DNA from: Cherax quadricarinatus
Taxonomy: Eukaryota; Arthropoda; Malacostraca; Decapoda; Parastacidae
Reading direction: 5' to 3'
Assembly (NCBI RefSeq): GCF_038502225.1
Contig: NC_091298.1
Location: 41,588,862-41,652,861, forward strand
DNA length: 64,000 nucleotides
Below the pieces are notes generated by a model that saw nothing but the letters and a program-made list of their open reading frames with translations, did not search any database and was not told where the DNA came from. Below are positions 1-12,110 of this stretch, in pieces. The translations under genes and the position numbers were made by a program. Position 1 is the first letter of the stretch. Every line of letters starts with the position of its first letter.

Positions 1-304
1 ATGGCTGGGGAAAGTGGTCAGGAGGATAGGAGGAACTGGGGTGTCAGTGTTGAGAGCGCTGAGTCTTGATATAGGGGGGGTGGGGGAGAATGTGGCACGG
101 GGAGTAGCTTATATCATGGTGGATTTCGTGTACATATCGTGGGGAATGAGAGGGGTGGATAATGGGGAGACGAGGAAAAGAGTTTTAGCGAGGATTTTTT
201 GTAGGACAATGAATAGGAATCGGGGAATTTATGGGAGGAGATGGGAGGGAGCTTTCACTGAGGGTTACAGGTCCATAACTGTTGGGGAGTTGCTAGAGTT
301 GTGA
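1..304 (+). pseudogene. 3' end of Tx1/L1-like LINE ORF2 (element E1)
   Basis: The frame is open from base 2 to a TGA at 302-304 and encodes the last ~100 residues of a non-LTR retrotransposon ORF2, downstream of the reverse transcriptase. It aligns with the C-terminus of the ORF2 at 3290-6597: both share LRAL, a central SWGMRG and a final EGYR. It is closer still to the minus-strand remnant at 1522-1913, with a shared GRRWE. The upstream part lies outside the window. A run of 14 G follows the stop. No catalytic domain is present here. Family assignment rests on comparison with the fuller copies in this window. Confidence 0.8.
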
Positions 305-1105
305 GGGGGGGGGGGGGGAAGTGGGTTTAGATTGTTGTGTAAAGCATTAGATAAAAAAACGGGGGGGTACCAAACGGGCTTGCCAAACGAAAGATGTTGG
401 TTTGGTGTGCATGTGCGTGGGGGAGTGATAAGTGCAAGAGAGAACGATTGTGTGTAATTGGGGTGTGCATGGGAGTGCTGAGTTCATGCATTCTTAGTAG
501 TTATTTAATATTGTTAATTAATGCCTTCTGCTGAAGGCTATCGTAGTAGCGTATAAGAGTACAAGTCTGAGAATGCTGCATGGGACAGCAATAAAGTTAG
601 GATTTGACTCCCATTGTAAACTAAGTCAGTTTCTAATGTATATATATACATATGTATATATAAATAATATTAGGACAGCAGCTGGCGTTTTCACTACTGT
701 AGAGTTGTTATTGTTTTCAATTTAATATGTTCTTAAGTTTAATTTAGTATGGTTAGTTTATAAGTTACATAAACAACGGTGAAATGCTGTACATTTTGGT
801 GAGCTGGGGTAAATAGGGGGGGGGGTTATACTGCTTGCATTTTTGCGGTATGTAATTATTGTGTGTGGATATTGAAATTAGCAGTCGGGAAGGAGTCAGA
901 GGATTCTTTATTTTGTATTACTTGAATAGTTATATTTTGTAGTAAAGAATTATGTATATGGCAGTATTCACCTATCAGCTGCATGACATATTACTGCATA
1001 TTGCAGTGTATAGAAATTGATGAATTTATATTGTCTGTCGATGCTCTCATACTGTATGCTTTTGTTCATGTATTGTATGTTATTAATAAAATATAAAAAA
1101 AAAAA
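305..1105 (+). other. 3' UTR and poly(A) end of E1
   Basis: A noncoding, AT-rich stretch follows the E1 stop codon. It ends in AATAAA (1085-1090), then ATAT and 11 A (1095-1105). Element E2 ends with the same AATAAAATATAAA arrangement at 8008-8025, which supports placing the E1 terminus here. A short TA-rich tract lies at about 642-665. No ORF of interest. Confidence 0.65.
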
Positions 1106-1521
1106 TTCCAATTGCATTGTTATATGATTAACAAAACACATCATTATATACATATATTGTCACTTGTAAATTATAAAGTAGGACACCGTATACGTTAAAT
1201 ACAATTAACGTACTGTATTGAGAATAAGGTAAAAACAATATGTTCATCAAACACAGAATATATTAATAAACAAGGATCCAACACACTGACACCTCTACAA
1301 TCATCTAACAACGTGCATAAGAGTAACATACATAAAACAATATCCTACTTCAAAATCAAACACATATATTGAGTATACGCATCACAACCATGAATACGCA
1401 TCATACGCCCAAGTTCATACACATTCACCTGCTACATACCAGGAGGCGACCCCGTTTCCACCCCTGACAGGCCATTAACATAATACATTATACCATCCCT
1501 ACCCTGCCCCACCCACCTACT
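1106..1521 (-). other. 3' UTR remnant of minus-strand LINE E3
   Basis: A noncoding stretch downstream (minus strand) of the ORF2 remnant at 1522-1913. It abuts the poly(A) of E1 directly, with no poly(T) of its own. E3's own 3' terminus is therefore missing or lies beyond E1. Inference: E1 inserted into the E3 3' UTR. Otherwise I see nothing in it. Confidence 0.5.
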
Positions 1522-1913
1522 TTACAAATTTAATAAAACCTCTAATGTAATGTCTCTATATCCCTCAGAGAAATCCCGCTCCCACCTCCTCCCATAAAGT
1601 TCTCTATTACGGCACAACGTTTTATAAAACGTAACAGCCAATACCCTCCTCTTCACCTCACTTACCCCTTTCCCCCTCATTCCCCACATAATGTAGACAT
1701 AATCTACCATAATGTACCCCACAGCCCTAATAATACTTTCATCCATACCCCCCACATCAAGACTCAATGCCCGCAAAACAGAGAAGTATTGACCACTTAT
1801 CTTATGCAGCACCCTGCTCAACCAACCCCTGACGCTCCCCAACCCCTCACAAAAATACACTACATGGAATGCAGAATCCTCCCCGCCACATATTCCACAT
1901 ACCCCCCCCCCTC
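1522..1913 (-). pseudogene. C-terminal remnant of Tx1/L1-like ORF2 (E3, distal part)
   Basis: On the minus strand this encodes the LINE ORF2 tail. It begins with a CX2C...HX4C zinc-knuckle-like motif (CGIC, then H and C about 8 and 13 residues on), the counterpart of CQFC...H...C in the ORF2 at 3290-6597. It continues through a MWGMRG segment and ends with EGYRDIT and a stop at 1522. The reading frame stays open past 1860. Upstream it runs into a G10 run (C-run on the plus strand, about 1902-1911) that disturbs the frame. Position and orientation suggest it is the missing 3' portion of the ORF2 that breaks off at 8026, with element E2 lying between. About 130 bp expected between the two pieces are absent. 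Confidence 0.7.
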
Positions 1914-2016
1914 AACCACCCGTCTAGCTATTCGTCTCTCGACCTGCGGGGAGAGAGGACGCTTCTACAGGTTCTCTTGCACGCCACCTGGTGAGGAAAA
2001 CAGCATTAGCACCAAG

Positions 2017-3278
2017 ATGGCGGACCGACTGTACCGGCGCATAAATACTGTCTGCATTGAGCTGGTTAGAGGATCTTTAAGCAACGCCACGATGAACGTT
2101 CTCCTGCCAAACATTATCAGGGACTGTTATGGCATCCCCAATGAAGAGCTGTATGGTGTGGCACTGAACGGTATGTCAAGGGTCTTCGTGAAGTTCATGA
2201 GGGCTGACTTCTATTCTACCATCGTCGAAGAATTCCAAGAAAGGCGGATGAGTATCAACACGGCAGTGGAAGTATGCTTGCATGATGTGTCTAAGTATTT
2301 TACTTGGGTGAAGGTAAGGAATGTACCTTTTGAGGCAACAGCATACAGCCTACAAGATGTGTTCAGTGGTTATGGGACTGTACACTCGACGAGCATGGGA
2401 ATGTGGAGGGACGGCCCTTATGAGGGGATGCCGGAAGGATCCTTCACACTGAAAATGACCCTGAGGAGACCGATACCATCATATGTTACATTGCATAACC
2501 ATAGAACACAGGTTTTTGTACACTATGCGGGGCAGAGGAAGACGTGCCGTTTATGTGACTCTTATGAGCACATGGTGGCACAATGCCCCAGGAGACAGGG
2601 CCCTAGGCGTCAGGAGACAGCTTCTGTGGATACGCCATTAGAAGCCACGGATGTTGTGACGGGTGAAGTGGAAAGCCGGGGTACAGGCCTATGGAGTGAG
2701 GAGGTCGACAGGGCAGAGGTGGTTTTGGAGACGTGTGTTACACTACCAGTGGAAACGGGGGGGGGGAGGGAATATCGCTGTCAGACAGACCGTTAGATAA
2801 TGCAGAGTCAGCTCAGGACGGGATTTTGGAGGCTGTGCTGAAGGATTTTTTGGAAGAGTCGGAGCATGGTGTGGAAAGTGATGTGAGGTCAGGTGATGAC
2901 AAGGTGATGGATGAACAGAAGCAGGGTAAGGAAGACTTGAGTGAGGTTCGAAAGGAGAGCAATGTGGTGGTGGAGGTCCATCAAGAAGATGTGGTTGCAG
3001 AAGAAATGTGTGTAGAGGGTAGCTCCCGCAAGAGATCAGCGGGGGCATCAGACATGGACGAAGTCCTCACACCAGCGCAGAGGCCTGGGAAGAAGATGTG
3101 GGCAGCTGTGGTAGCAAAGGCAAGTCCGGGAGGAGGGGGGGGCAATGGGAAGCTAGGTGGGAAGGGACAGGGAGGGGTTGGAGGGCAGGAACGAGGGATT
3201 GATAGAGAAGAACCGAGACCTATGAAAGGAGGACCAAGTAAGCCTCAGCGGCACAGGGGTAAGCCGCCATTCTTGTAA
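2017..3278 (+). pseudogene. LINE ORF1 (RRM-like, CCHC zinc knuckle), one frameshift
   Basis: ORF1 nucleic-acid-binding protein of element E2. The start is the ATG at 2017, in context AAGATGG, matching the start of the homologous ORF1 at 12110; upstream in-frame codons belong to the 5' UTR. It contains an RRM-like segment (core FTWVKVRNVPFEA) and a retroviral-type knuckle CX2CX4HX4C (CRLC...H...C). An acidic, then basic low-complexity tail ends near the conserved LTPAQR motif. The frame shifts within a G10 run (about 2757-2766): codons before it run to a stop at 2796, while the homologous C-terminal half continues in another frame to 3278. ORF2 follows after about 11 bp. ORF1 proteins of this group coat the element RNA; that role is inferred from the family. 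Confidence 0.8.
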
Positions 3279-3289
3279 AATTCAGGTGT

Positions 3290-6200
3290 GTAACTTTCAA
3301 TGTAAACGGTCTTAAAACCGAGGTCAAGAGGGTATGGTTAGAGTGGGTTTTGAGGAGATTTAGTATTGATGTCTGTTTTTTGCAGGAACATAACCATAGG
3401 TTAGGATGTGAGTTGTTGTTGAAAGGTTATAGGTTGTTTACATGTGATGCTTTGAGGTTGAAAGGAGGTGTGGCTGTGGCGGTAAAGGAGACCAGTCCTT
3501 TGCGTATCCTGGGTTGGGAGGAGGGGGGGGTGGGAGGGTTGTCAGGGTGGATGGGTTTTGGGGGGCTAGGAGGGTTAGTTTTGTAGGTGTGTACATGCCA
3601 GCAACTAGTAACACTAGAGTGAAGGTGGATTTTGTACGCGAGGTTCTGGTATATCACTTGAGAGGTTTACCTGCTTTTACGGTGATTGGTGGGGATTGGA
3701 ATTGTGTCATTAGGAAGGGTGATGTGGTTCCGAGGGGGGCGGGTTGTGTTTTGGGGGTTCTGCGGGATGTTTTGCGAGATGTTGGAGTGGTAGATGTGGT
3801 GGGAAGTAGGGGATATGGAGTGGAGCACACTTTTATTCGTAGGGGATATGAGGCACGGTTAGATAGGATTTATGTTAGGCAGGGCATAGGTGTGGAGAGG
3901 GTGAGGACTATCGATGTGGGTTTTTCTGATCATCGTGCTGTTATAGCAGATTTGAGGGTAGATGGCATAGTGAGAGTTTATGCAGGATACTGGAAATTAA
4001 ATGTGAGGCTACTTAGGGAAGAGGGTGACCCTACGGGGTTTGAAGATTGGTGGAAATCCTTTTGGGAGACTAGGAATATGGAAATGGATTTGCTGGATTG
4101 GTGGGAAATGAGGGCTAAAGTTGAAATTGCGAAATTTTTTAAAGTACGGGGTAAGGAGATGGCTAGGTGGAGCTATGGCCTACAAAATTATCTTGAGGGT
4201 CAGTTAAATGACTGTTATGCAGAGGAACGGGTGGGGCGGAGTGAGGACATGGAACGTTTGCGAAATAGGTTGGCGGAAATTCACAATGAAAAATTTGAGG
4301 CAATTCGAGTTAGGGCAGGGTTGGAGGATGTCTTAAGGGGAGATAGGCCATCGGGTTTTGTATTAAGGAGGTTTAAGGAACGGCAGGCGAAGACCACCTT
4401 GGCGTATATTGAGGCAGGTACAGGGGGGGGTGGCTTTGAGGAGGGTCAAGGCCTATCCACCACGGAAAATATTAGTTTGTATGCAGATTTTTGGTTTAGG
4501 GAGAAGTGGAGGAGGGTTGGCGGGGGAGTGGGTGAGGGACGGTTTGGGGATGAAGGGTTTAATAGGGTATTAAGTGAGCAGGACAGTGACAGAATCGAGG
4601 GTAGTATTAATGTAGAGGAGGTGGAGGAGGCAGTTTTTGGGATGTGCCAGGGTAAAACCCCAGGCATAGACGGAATACCAAACGATTTTTATAGGTATCA
4701 TTGGGGGAGTGTACGGCATTGTCTGGTGGGGGTTTTGAATTGTATGTTAAGTAGTGGGAGGATGGGGAAATCACAAAGAACGGGTGTCACGGTTTTAGTG
4801 CCCAAAAAGAAGGAATGCCGAGTTTTGAATGATTACCGTGCGATTACGTTAATGTGCTCGGATTACAAGATTTTTGCTAAGGTTTTGGGCAACAGAATGA
4901 GGAAAGTGTTGGGTTTAGTGTTACATAGGGGACAGTTGGGAATTCCGGGAAGAAGGATGAGGGATGGACATGGTTTGATTAGGGATTTTCTAGAGAGATG
5001 TACGGGAGGGGGAATACTAGGTTTAGATTGGGTGAATGCTTATGATTGCGTGGACAGAGATTTCTTAGGGGTTTGCTTAGAGAGGTTGGGGTTTCGGGAG
5101 GGGGTAGTGGGGTGGGTGAACACCCTGTATGATGGGGCAGAGGTGAGGGTACAGGTCAATGGGAGGTTGGGTGAAAGTGTACCAATGGAGAGAGGTTTGA
5201 GGCAGGGCTGTCCGATGTCACAGCTGCTCTTTGCGTGTGTGCAGAATCCTTTTTATGAGTCTGTTGAGAGGGTAATGAACAATCAGGAGATGGAAGGGGG
5301 GTGCAAAGGGGGCATCGTTGGGTATGTGGATGATACTACTGTTTTGCTAAGGGGTAAGGAGGAGTTAAGGAGGGTGGGTAGAGTGATTCAGATGTTTGGT
5401 ATGAATACCGGAATGAGAGTTAATACGGTGAAATCAAGGTTACTAGAGGTCGGTAATTGGATAGGGGGGGGCTTGGGGATAGGGTTAGGATGGACAGTGG
5501 TTGACAGAATCAAGGTATGTGGGATATGGTATTTGGCGGAAGTGCAGGCATGCAGAAGGGTAAATTCGGAGTCTGTCACGGGTAAGGTTTTAAGTAGACT
5601 AGGAGGTTTAAGTGCGAGGGACTTAGCTTTACATCAGAGGGTAGTGGTGGTAAATTCACTTGTCTATAGCAAGGTATGGGGGGTGGCAGAGGTTTTTCCC
5701 TTAGAGGTACGAGATATTGTGGAAATGCAGAGGAGGGTGCTGAAGTTTGTGTGGGGATTTGGGAGGGCATGGTTAAGTAAGGAGGTAGTTATGACGGATG
5801 TTCGGAGAGGGGGTTTAGGTTTGTTGCCTTTAGGACTGAGAGTAATGGCTGTATATATCAAGTGGAGGTATATGAGGGAAGGGGGTGTGAGGGGCGCTAA
5901 AGTAGGAAGAGTTATGGAGGAGGCACGTAAATGGTGGAGTGGGAAGGAATTGAGGGTTTGTGAAGATATGTTGAGATTTTTATTGACAGTGCAACAGGTG
6001 GATAAAATCAAAGTGAAACGGTTGGTGAGGGTAGTGAAAGGTCAAGGAATTATGCAAGGGGTAGCCGTGTATCCAACGTATGATTGGGGGGTTATTTGGA
6101 AAGATTTTAGTAAGCTTCGGATACCGGCTAGAGTAAGAGAATTAGTATATAGGTTTATCATGGGGATTCTGGCTTCCAAGGAGGTGTTACGTAGTATGGG

Positions 6201-6597
6201 GTTTGTGGAAGAGGCTTTTTGTCAGTTTTGTGGTGATGTTGAAACGGCGTTTCATGTGGTCTTTTTTTGTACCTCCTTGGAGGGGGTGAGATCATGGATG
6301 GGTGGGGTTATCAGACTGTTGGGGGGGAGTCGTTTGCCGCTTTTAAGGGCTTTACTACTAGATGTAAGGGGAGTGCCTAGGGATGTTGGAAGGGCTATAA
6401 TGTATATCATAGTGGATTATCTAGACATTTCATGGGGAATGAGGGGATTAAGGGGTGATATGAGGATAAAAGCGTTGGCGGCCAGATTCTATAGGACGAA
6501 GTGTAGGAATAAGTTGGTTTATGGGGCGTCTTGGGAAAAAAGTTTCCCGGAAGGTTATAGGAATCTCACTGTGGGTTCCCTTAGGCGGGGTCCCTGA
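3290..6597 (+). pseudogene. LINE ORF2: APE-type endonuclease and reverse transcriptase, Tx1/L1-like
   Basis: About 1,100 codons. The N-terminal endonuclease shows NVNGL, FLQEHN, GGDWNCV, LDRIY and SDH, the APE-type active-site signatures. The RT shows DGIPNDFY, a DYRAITLM block, motif A (LDWVNAYD), motif B (RQGCPMS) and motif C as YVDD. A CX2C...HX4C knuckle follows, then the conserved SWGMRG tail. This combination fits the Tx1/L1 group. The ATG used by the E3 copy is GTA here (3290). The frame shifts once in a G8 run (3523-3530); the frame downstream is open to the TGA at 6595-6597. The enzyme would nick target DNA and copy its RNA there (target-primed reverse transcription). Apart from the lost start and one shift it looks young. 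Confidence 0.85.
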
Positions 6598-7720
6598 GGA
6601 TGGACAAAGGAGTGGTCTCCTTATGGGGGGATGTAAAGGGGGGGGGGTTGTTTTTGGTTTATCTGGAACTGATGTAGTGTGTAAGAGGAAGGTAGTGAGA
6701 ATTAGGTATGGATGGTACGCCATGTTTCACGAGAATGTTTGTCATAGTGAGATATAAGTGTGGTTTCCAGGGTTACATTTCTAAGCCTGATGGTTATGTT
6801 CACTGGGTTTAAAATTTCCTTGAAAGCCAGGATACCGAGCCCTTAGGATCTCGTTTTTAAGTAATTAGATTGGCACGTTGGTATCAACAAAAAATTTTTC
6901 TGAGATACGTGTCAGTTCTTTTGGGACTGGCACATTACAGCAGCCTTATCCTTATAACTACTCTAGTTTTATTTTAGTCTCGGGTTCTTTAAATAATTTA
7001 CATAGCCTAGTATTGTACCGCTAATGTGGCATGTGGTGTATTATCTTGCATTTTGAGTGTGAACTTCACGATATGCAATGTTTTGAATGTTTGTAATTCA
7101 TGGTTAACATTAATATTTGATATCATATTGGTGGTGTATATTCTTCTACTTATTACAGTGTATGTGTATAGGAATGTAATGTTTCATATCTGTTTTAGTC
7201 TGTAAATTTTGTGTTTTTGTCTTGTTCATGCACTACCAACTTTTAGGTTTTGATGAGGTCAGGGTATGACCTTTCATTAGGATAATTCAATGTATGTTAT
7301 TTAGAACGGGGACTGTACATACGGGGAGGGGGGGGGGTAGAAGTGTCAGCTGTGTCTGCACTGGCAATAATGATTATTATAAAAGGAGGGTTTATAGGTT
7401 ATGTATATGGTTGTGGGGTTATGTATATGGTTGTAATATGGCCTTGATCTATGGTGTTCTTAAAATGTACCGGGATTGTGTACTAGAGGTTTTGTAATAT
7501 CTAGTATGGTTTTTAATTTTATACTATAATCATTATTGTATTTGCTCTGTTTATAAAATTCTGTATTGTAAGGATGTGGAAGGTTGGGTTTTCAATATTG
7601 TGGTGTATGTGTTAGGTATGGTGCTCCTGTTTAGCCAAGTACTTGTGACATGCAAGTAAACTATATGTATTTTTTCTGTATATCGATCTGAGTTGTATAT
7701 TAATTTAATTTATATATATG

Positions 7721-7751
<31 letters not shown>

Positions 7752-8025
7752 GTATGTGTATATGTATATATATATATATATATGTATGTGTATATATATG
7801 TATGTGTATGTATGTATTGTCATCAATACTAAGTACTTCTATAAAGTTACAGTGGATGTGGTTGGTTTTATTGACTAGTTTGTAATGTTGGTGTTTAATT
7901 TCATGTTCGGAGAGGTATGAAGTTCACTGTATGTACCATTTATTTTATTTTTCACCGTGGTTTGTTTTGTAAGTAATACAATGTATTATGTATATGCAGT
8001 TTTTTTAAATAAAATATAAAAAAAA
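6598..8025 (+). other. 3' UTR of E2
   Basis: About 1.4 kb of AT-rich noncoding sequence, with G-runs near the stop codon and a TA/TG microsatellite at 7711-7816. It ends with AATAAA (8008-8013) and eight A (8018-8025). Small open frames inside show no recognisable domains. Confidence 0.7.
7711..7816. repeat. (TATG/TG/TA)n microsatellite in LINE 3' UTR
   Basis: About 105 bp of alternating TA, TG and TATG units. It gives a spurious Tyr/Val/Cys/Met-rich open frame on the plus strand. Confidence 0.9.
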
Positions 8026-10859
8026 CAACCCCAGTCATACATGGGGAAAATCCCCTCCACCGGAGCCACAACCCTTTCCGCCGACATCCTACACAACCTA
8101 CTTATTTTTACCTTACCCAGATCCCTAACCATCACTGCTGCCCTCAAAATAGTTTCACACTCCCTCAACTCCGTCCCAGAAAACATGCGTTTCAATTTAT
8201 TGTGTACCTTAACCAACCCCCCCCCACTCACACCCTCCCTCATCACCTCCCTTTTAATAAAGATACATTTGACCCTCCTCTTTAAATTCATTAAACCCAA
8301 CCCCCCCTGACGCACAGGTAACATTACTACATCCCTTCTAAGCCAATCACAACCTGAACCCCACAAAAATTTAAAAACCCCTCTAAGTATAGTTGCAATT
8401 GCCGTCCCCGTTAAAGGGAACACGGCAGCCACATGCCAAACCTTGCTATACAATAAAACGTTAATTACAATGGCACGCTGTACAAGGGTCAAATGATAAG
8501 GCCGCAATGCTCCCAATCGACCCAGTATCCTTTCTACCAACCTGACCGAATTATTAACACGTGCAACCTCAAGATCATCTGCATAGATTAGACCACAAAT
8601 TTTTAATGACATCACCCGCTTCTTTACAACTGCACTACCCCACTCGACCCGCTCCCCCCAAGTTCCTAACCCCATAACCATGGACTTCTCCGAATTTACC
8701 CTCATACCAGTTGCACATGCAAACGTGTCGACCACTCCATCTAAGGCTTTTATGGACATCCCTTCTCTAACCAATACAGTAGTATCATCTACATACCCTA
8801 TGAGAACAGGCCAAACGCCCCCAGTACCCCCCCCAACCCCTTCACTAACGCCCATATGGCGCTCCACCATTCTATAAAAGGGGTCCTGTATGCATGCAAA
8901 TAAAAGCTGTGACATAGGACACCCCTGTCTAAGACCTCTGCCCATGACAATCCTCCCCCCTAATCTTCCATTAATCTGTACTCTCACCATTGCCCCTCTA
9001 TACAACGCCTCTACCCATCCCACTATTTCCTCCCCATAGCCCTGTTTCCTAAGGATAGCTCTCAACGCCTCCCGCTCCACCCTATCATAAGCTCCTTGCC
9101 AGTCTAGTGCAACCAACCCCGCCCCCCCTTCCCCCCCGTTTTCTTCCACGAAATCCCTTAAAAGACCATGTCCCACCCCCATAGACCTACCTGGCAACCC
9201 AAACTGGGTTTCCGATACAACCCTCCCTACAACACACTTGAGCCTATTTCCTAAAATTTTTGCAAATAACTTATAATCCGCGCATAACAATGATATTGTT
9301 CTATAGTCCCTGAGCGAACGCTGTTCCTTACCCTTCGGTACCAAAACAACTACAGCTGTTGCCTGTCTTTCACCCAACCTTCCACTTACCTTCATCAAGT
9401 TCAGTAACCTCACCAAAAAACCTTTTATTAACTCCCAATGCTGTTGATAAAACTCCGCCGGCAGTCCATCGATTCCCGGTGCTTTGCCCTTTCGCATGGC
9501 ACTCAAAGCTCTCCATATTTCCTCCTCAGTTATGTCCCCCCCCAAAGCTTCCCTATCACTGTGTCCTAACCTACATGGCACACTTCCACACACCCTCTCT
9601 AAATCCCCTAATCCTACCCCTTCCTCCCGCCAATACTTTTCGTACCACGTATCCGCAAACAACCCCATCCCATCCGTAGTGTGGATTACCTGACCCGCCC
9701 TATACCCACCCACCGACTCAAGAACCTCCAAACATGGAATAGCTGTTGCCTGCTGACGTTGTTTTTGTCTGCGCAACACACACGAAGACGGCCTATCTCC
9801 CCATAACACCTCCTCCACCCCCGCCATTACTCTCACCGCTTGGAACCGCTCGTCCTGAATTTCCCGCAACCGCTCTTTAAGTATCATAATGTTGTCCATC
9901 GGATAGACACCCTCTACTGTCCCTTTTACATAACAACCTCGTAACCTGTCCTCCAAATAATTAATCAACCCAAATTTTAAAGAATTAATCCTTTTCCCCT
10001 CCCGCACATAATAATGCCGAATCCGGTCCTTAGCCACACCATCCCACCACGTCACCACGTCCTCCACACCTTGTACCTCCTCAGTTAATCTCTCCCACAG
10101 CTCCCGAAAACCCCCCAACCCCTCCTCATCTTCCAACAGACTCGTATTTAATTTCCAATATCCCCTAGAGATACAAGCTAGAGAATCCCACTCTACTTCC
10201 ACGACAACCGCCCTATGATCTGAAAAGGCTAGGTCAATAGTACGGACAGACTTTGACACTACCTTATGAGATATATACAACCTGTCTAACCTAGCCGCGT
10301 AACCTCGCCTCACGAAAGTATGCTCCACCTCCCACGCTCCCCCACCTACCACATCCCTCAACTGAACGTCCACCAATAGATTGCGTAATGCTGTCAACAT
10401 ATGCCCCGCCCCTCGAGGTTCCACATCCGCTCTCCTGATCACACAATTCCAGTCCCCACCTACGATGGCCACTTCAGGTAAACCACGGAAAGCAAAAACT
10501 AGATCATCACACACAAAATCCCTCTTTACTTTCATATCATTTTCAGCTGGTGCATACACACTTACAAAGGTTACCCTCTGCCCCATCCACCACCCATCCA
10601 CACGCAACACCCTCCCCCCCCCACCCCCTTCACGTCTTTGCAACACAAACGGGCTCGCCTCCTTTATCAATAAACCCACACCACCTTTCAAACGTGCCGA
10701 TGGCAGAGTCAACACCGTATACCCTTCCACCTCGAGCACTTTACCCTCCCTGAAATTATGCTCCTGTAGAAAGACTACGTCCACTCTGTATCGACGTAAG
10801 AGAATACGAAAGCATTCCCTCTTCATACCAGTACACAGTCCATTCACATTCACAGTCAT
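8026..10859 (-). pseudogene. LINE ORF2 truncated by nested insertion (E3)
   Basis: The ATG at 10857-10859 begins TVNVNGL. Endonuclease motifs: FLQEHN (residues 30-35), GGDWN (134-138), LDRLY (191-195), SDH (213-215). RT motifs: GIDGLPAEFY (~462-471), DYRTISLL (~518-525), motif A LDWQGAYDRV (585-594), motif B RQGCP (644-648), motif C YVDD (689-692). The frame is intact to YDWG (941-944). The last 13 translated residues come from the antisense of the E2 tail, and the chimeric frame stops at 7986. The C-terminal knuckle is missing here and reappears at 1522-1913. It starts 15 bp after the ORF1 stop. The G-rich run at plus-strand C10614-10622 keeps frame here, unlike the equivalent run in E2. Confidence 0.85.
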
Positions 10860-10874
10860 GCATTTAAGGCCTTT

Positions 10875-12110
10875 CTAAAGCTTCCAATCCTTTCTCCTCT
10901 CACCCTTCCCAGGACCTCTTGCCCCAGGGTCAACATGTGGTTTGTCACCATCCACCCCCCCCCCTTTTCGATGCCTCTTATCCTGGCTGTCACGAAAATA
11001 TACATCCCTCCTCCCAGACCTCTGCGCGGGTGTCAGGACATCATCTGAGTCTGACGCAGCCGCCCTCTTCCTCGTGACACTCTCTACCGCCATACTGTCT
11101 TCCGAAGATTCCTCACAGTGAATATCAACCTCCACTGTGACCTGTCGCACAGAGCTCGGTGACTCCTCTCTGTGCCTGCAGTTGTCCTCCGTCCTTCTCG
11201 TGCCTGTCCCGCCACACTCTCCTTTCAACTCAGGCACCATTTCTCGGACCAAGCCATTATCCTCGCCCGAAGAAGGTAAATTTTTCAATACCTCGTCGAG
11301 CTCCTCCTCCAGCTCTTGCACCTCTTGCTGAATTAGCACGTCCTCCCCCGTCACCGGCAAAGTGGCCATTTTTGACTCCACACAACTCGTGCCACGCCCA
11401 TCATGCACCACAAGAGACTCTTCCACAATGTCACTCCATAGACGGCCATCTCCTCGATTTCCTTTGGAATTCTCCTCCACGACATCCACACCTGTAACTG
11501 GTGCTCCACCTGTTTGCGCCGGCGCCCTCCACTGCCTCCCACACGTCGCTGCCATATGGTCATACTCCCCACACAACCTGCATGTCCGTCGCTGCCCAGC
11601 ATACGCCACTAGAATCTGGGTCCTAAACTCCGGCATCACGACGTATGACGGAATCGGGTGCCTCAGTGTCATTTTGAGGGAGAATTTACCCTCCGGACGT
11701 CCCATGTACGCACCTGCCGCCCACTTGCCTTGGGTTGCCAGATGCACGGTGCCATAAGCAGCAAACACCTTCCGTAAGTCCTCCTCGTCAGCCTCGAAGG
11801 GGACATTCCGCAACTTCACCCACGTATAGTGGCGAGAGACGTCTATGAGTCGCACTTTGACAGCTGGAGTTACATCAATACTCACATGCTCAAATTTCGT
11901 CACCAACGACTCGTACACAGCCGTCGAATTTAACTTGACGAATAGACGATAGGCCCCATTCAGGGCCACACCATAAACCTCATCATCCTGCACTCCGTAC
12001 GTTTCCCGGATGATTGCCGGAAGTAACACCTGCGCCGTAGAGGGGGAAATCGCCCCACGAAGCAGCTCAACGCCGACAGTGTTTATCCTACGTCGGATAC
12101 TCAGCGCCAT
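10875..12110 (-). CDS. LINE ORF1 protein, RRM-like plus CCHC knuckle, intact (E3)
   Basis: 411 residues, uninterrupted, starting at the ATG 12108-12110. An RRM-like region lies at about residues 93-170, with an RNP-like strand VKLRNVPF (98-105) and a following helix. A retroviral-type zinc knuckle CX2CX4HX4C lies at 177-190. The C-terminal half is acidic and Ser-rich and ends in a basic tail (LTPAQRSGRR, then KR- and G-rich). It resembles type-I LINE ORF1 proteins, which bind element RNA. The order ORF1, 15-bp gap, ORF2 is that of a bicistronic LINE. Expression is unknown, and the partner ORF2 is truncated. Confidence 0.8.
   Translation of the reverse strand: MALSIRRRINTVGVELLRGAISPSTAQVLLPAIIRETYGVQDDEVYGVALNGAYRLFVKLNSTAVYESLVTKFEHVSIDVTPAVKVRLIDVSRHYTWVKLRNVPFEADEEDLRKVFAAYGTVHLATQGKWAAGAYMGRPEGKFSLKMTLRHPIPSYVVMPEFRTQILVAYAGQRRTCRLCGEYDHMAATCGRQWRAPAQTGGAPVTGVDVVEENSKGNRGDGRLWSDIVEESLVVHDGRGTSCVESKMATLPVTGEDVLIQQEVQELEEELDEVLKNLPSSGEDNGLVREMVPELKGECGGTGTRRTEDNCRHREESPSSVRQVTVEVDIHCEESSEDSMAVESVTRKRAAASDSDDVLTPAQRSGRRDVYFRDSQDKRHRKGGGVDGDKPHVDPGARGPGKGERRKDWKL

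Larger units (their letters stand above)
1914..8025 (+). mobile_element. Near full-length Tx1/L1-like non-LTR retrotransposon (E2)
   Basis: A 6.1-kb element with 5' UTR, ORF1 (RRM-like plus CCHC knuckle), ORF2 (endonuclease, reverse transcriptase, C-terminal knuckle), a 1.4-kb 3' UTR, AATAAA and an A8 tail. The 5' boundary is uncertain, between 1914 and about 1975. The sequence just before the ORF1 ATG (TAGCACCAAGATGGC) resembles that of E3 (TAGCAACAATATGGC on the minus strand), so at least that part belongs to the element. It lies inside E3. CAACC occurs at both flanks (1913-1917 and 8026-8030) and could be a short target duplication, but this is weak. Two single-base frame breaks, both in G-runs, are the only obvious lesions apart from loss of the ORF2 ATG. 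Confidence 0.8.

Noticed and set aside
1914..2016. Continuation of the E3 ORF2 remnant through this stretch on the minus strand
   Set aside because: A weak alignment can be forced, but the plus strand here resembles the E3 5' UTR just before the ORF1 ATG, so at least its right part is E2 5' UTR.
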